Positions 63,873 through 64,000 of a stretch of DNA of 64,000 nt are shown piece by piece. Each line of letters opens with the position of its first letter. The stretch's first letter is position 1. The notes below the pieces were generated by a model, which did not search any database, had not been told where the DNA came from, and saw only the letters and a list, made by a program, of their open reading frames with translations. The DNA lies in NCBI GenBank assembly GCA_907165135.1, contig OU015568.1, forward strand, positions 2,798,501 to 2,862,500. The letters run 5' to 3'. A program made the translations under genes and the position numbers. This DNA comes from Oikopleura dioica (Eukaryota; Chordata; Appendicularia; Copelata; Oikopleuridae).

Positions 63873-64000
63873 TTACGGCTCTTTTCTCTGCTGAAAAGTT
63901 GGCTTTGAGTCACGTGAGGGAAGAAAAGGGTTGTTTGTTCTGGGTAGGATACTGAGGCTACTGTGCCAAGGGAGCATTCTGTTGGTGACCTTCAGAGGAA
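63873..64000. other. Window end, no gene seen
   Basis: 5' flank of the minus-strand four-TM gene. Too short to interpret. Confidence 0.4.

Overview
The window is nuclear DNA of a very compact animal genome, most probably the appendicularian tunicate Oikopleura dioica or a close relative. The evidence is dense genes on both strands, introns of mostly 40-60 bases, and at least five introns that only restore the reading frame if they run GA...AG instead of GT...AG, a habit known from Oikopleura. The gene content also fits: secreted sulfotransferases, trypsin-like proteases, C-type lectin, EGF, CUB and sushi-like proteins, and a Ty3/gypsy-type LTR retroelement of the kind known there as Tor. Nearly all coding calls below were assembled by joining exons by eye with matching phase; single frames show only fragments.

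Layout. 1-10 kb: a partial VWA-like gene (-), a type II membrane C-type lectin (+) with transposon-filled introns, an unknown 215-aa protein (-), a Gal3ST-like Golgi sulfotransferase (-) and a secreted EGF protein (+). 10-16.3 kb: gene-poor, with a gene fragment, a young internally deleted LTR element, a fold-back element and a hAT-like element. 16.3-23.4 kb: a tandem duplication of a gene set (membrane serine protease, Ser/Arg-rich protein, small helical protein, 70-aa RING protein). The downstream copy is intact; in the upstream copy the protease is gutted and the RING intron carries nested transposons. 23.6-30 kb: a secreted protein with a homopolymer frameshift, a coiled-coil RING protein, a divergent TGF-beta-like ligand and a canonical secreted trypsin. 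30.4-34.1 kb: tandem Sulfotransfer_4-like genes, one with a 1-kb palindrome in intron 1. 34-41 kb: sparse, with a Mutator-like MITE, a multi-exon secreted protein and a probable GPI-anchored coiled-coil protein. 41.5-45 kb: a large catalytically dead serine protease homologue with sushi-like modules, poly-Thr mucin stretches and a Lys/Arg/Pro-rich stretch. 45-64 kb: a multi-pass membrane protein, small secreted or membrane proteins, a CUB protein, an SLC7 light-chain transporter, two divergently placed four-TM paralogues, a GST and a PLA2-like protein without the catalytic His.

The most notable pattern is a set of hAT-like elements (2364-2859, 3261-3705, 7549-7584, 15709-16200, 56386-57753). 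They have CAG(G/A)G termini and, in most cases, 8-bp target duplications. The four longer ones are filled with short palindromic simple repeats that differ from element to element. One of them duplicated the 3' splice site of a lectin intron. I recognise no single operon-like pathway. The common themes are extracellular matrix or house-type secretion, sulfation and proteolysis.
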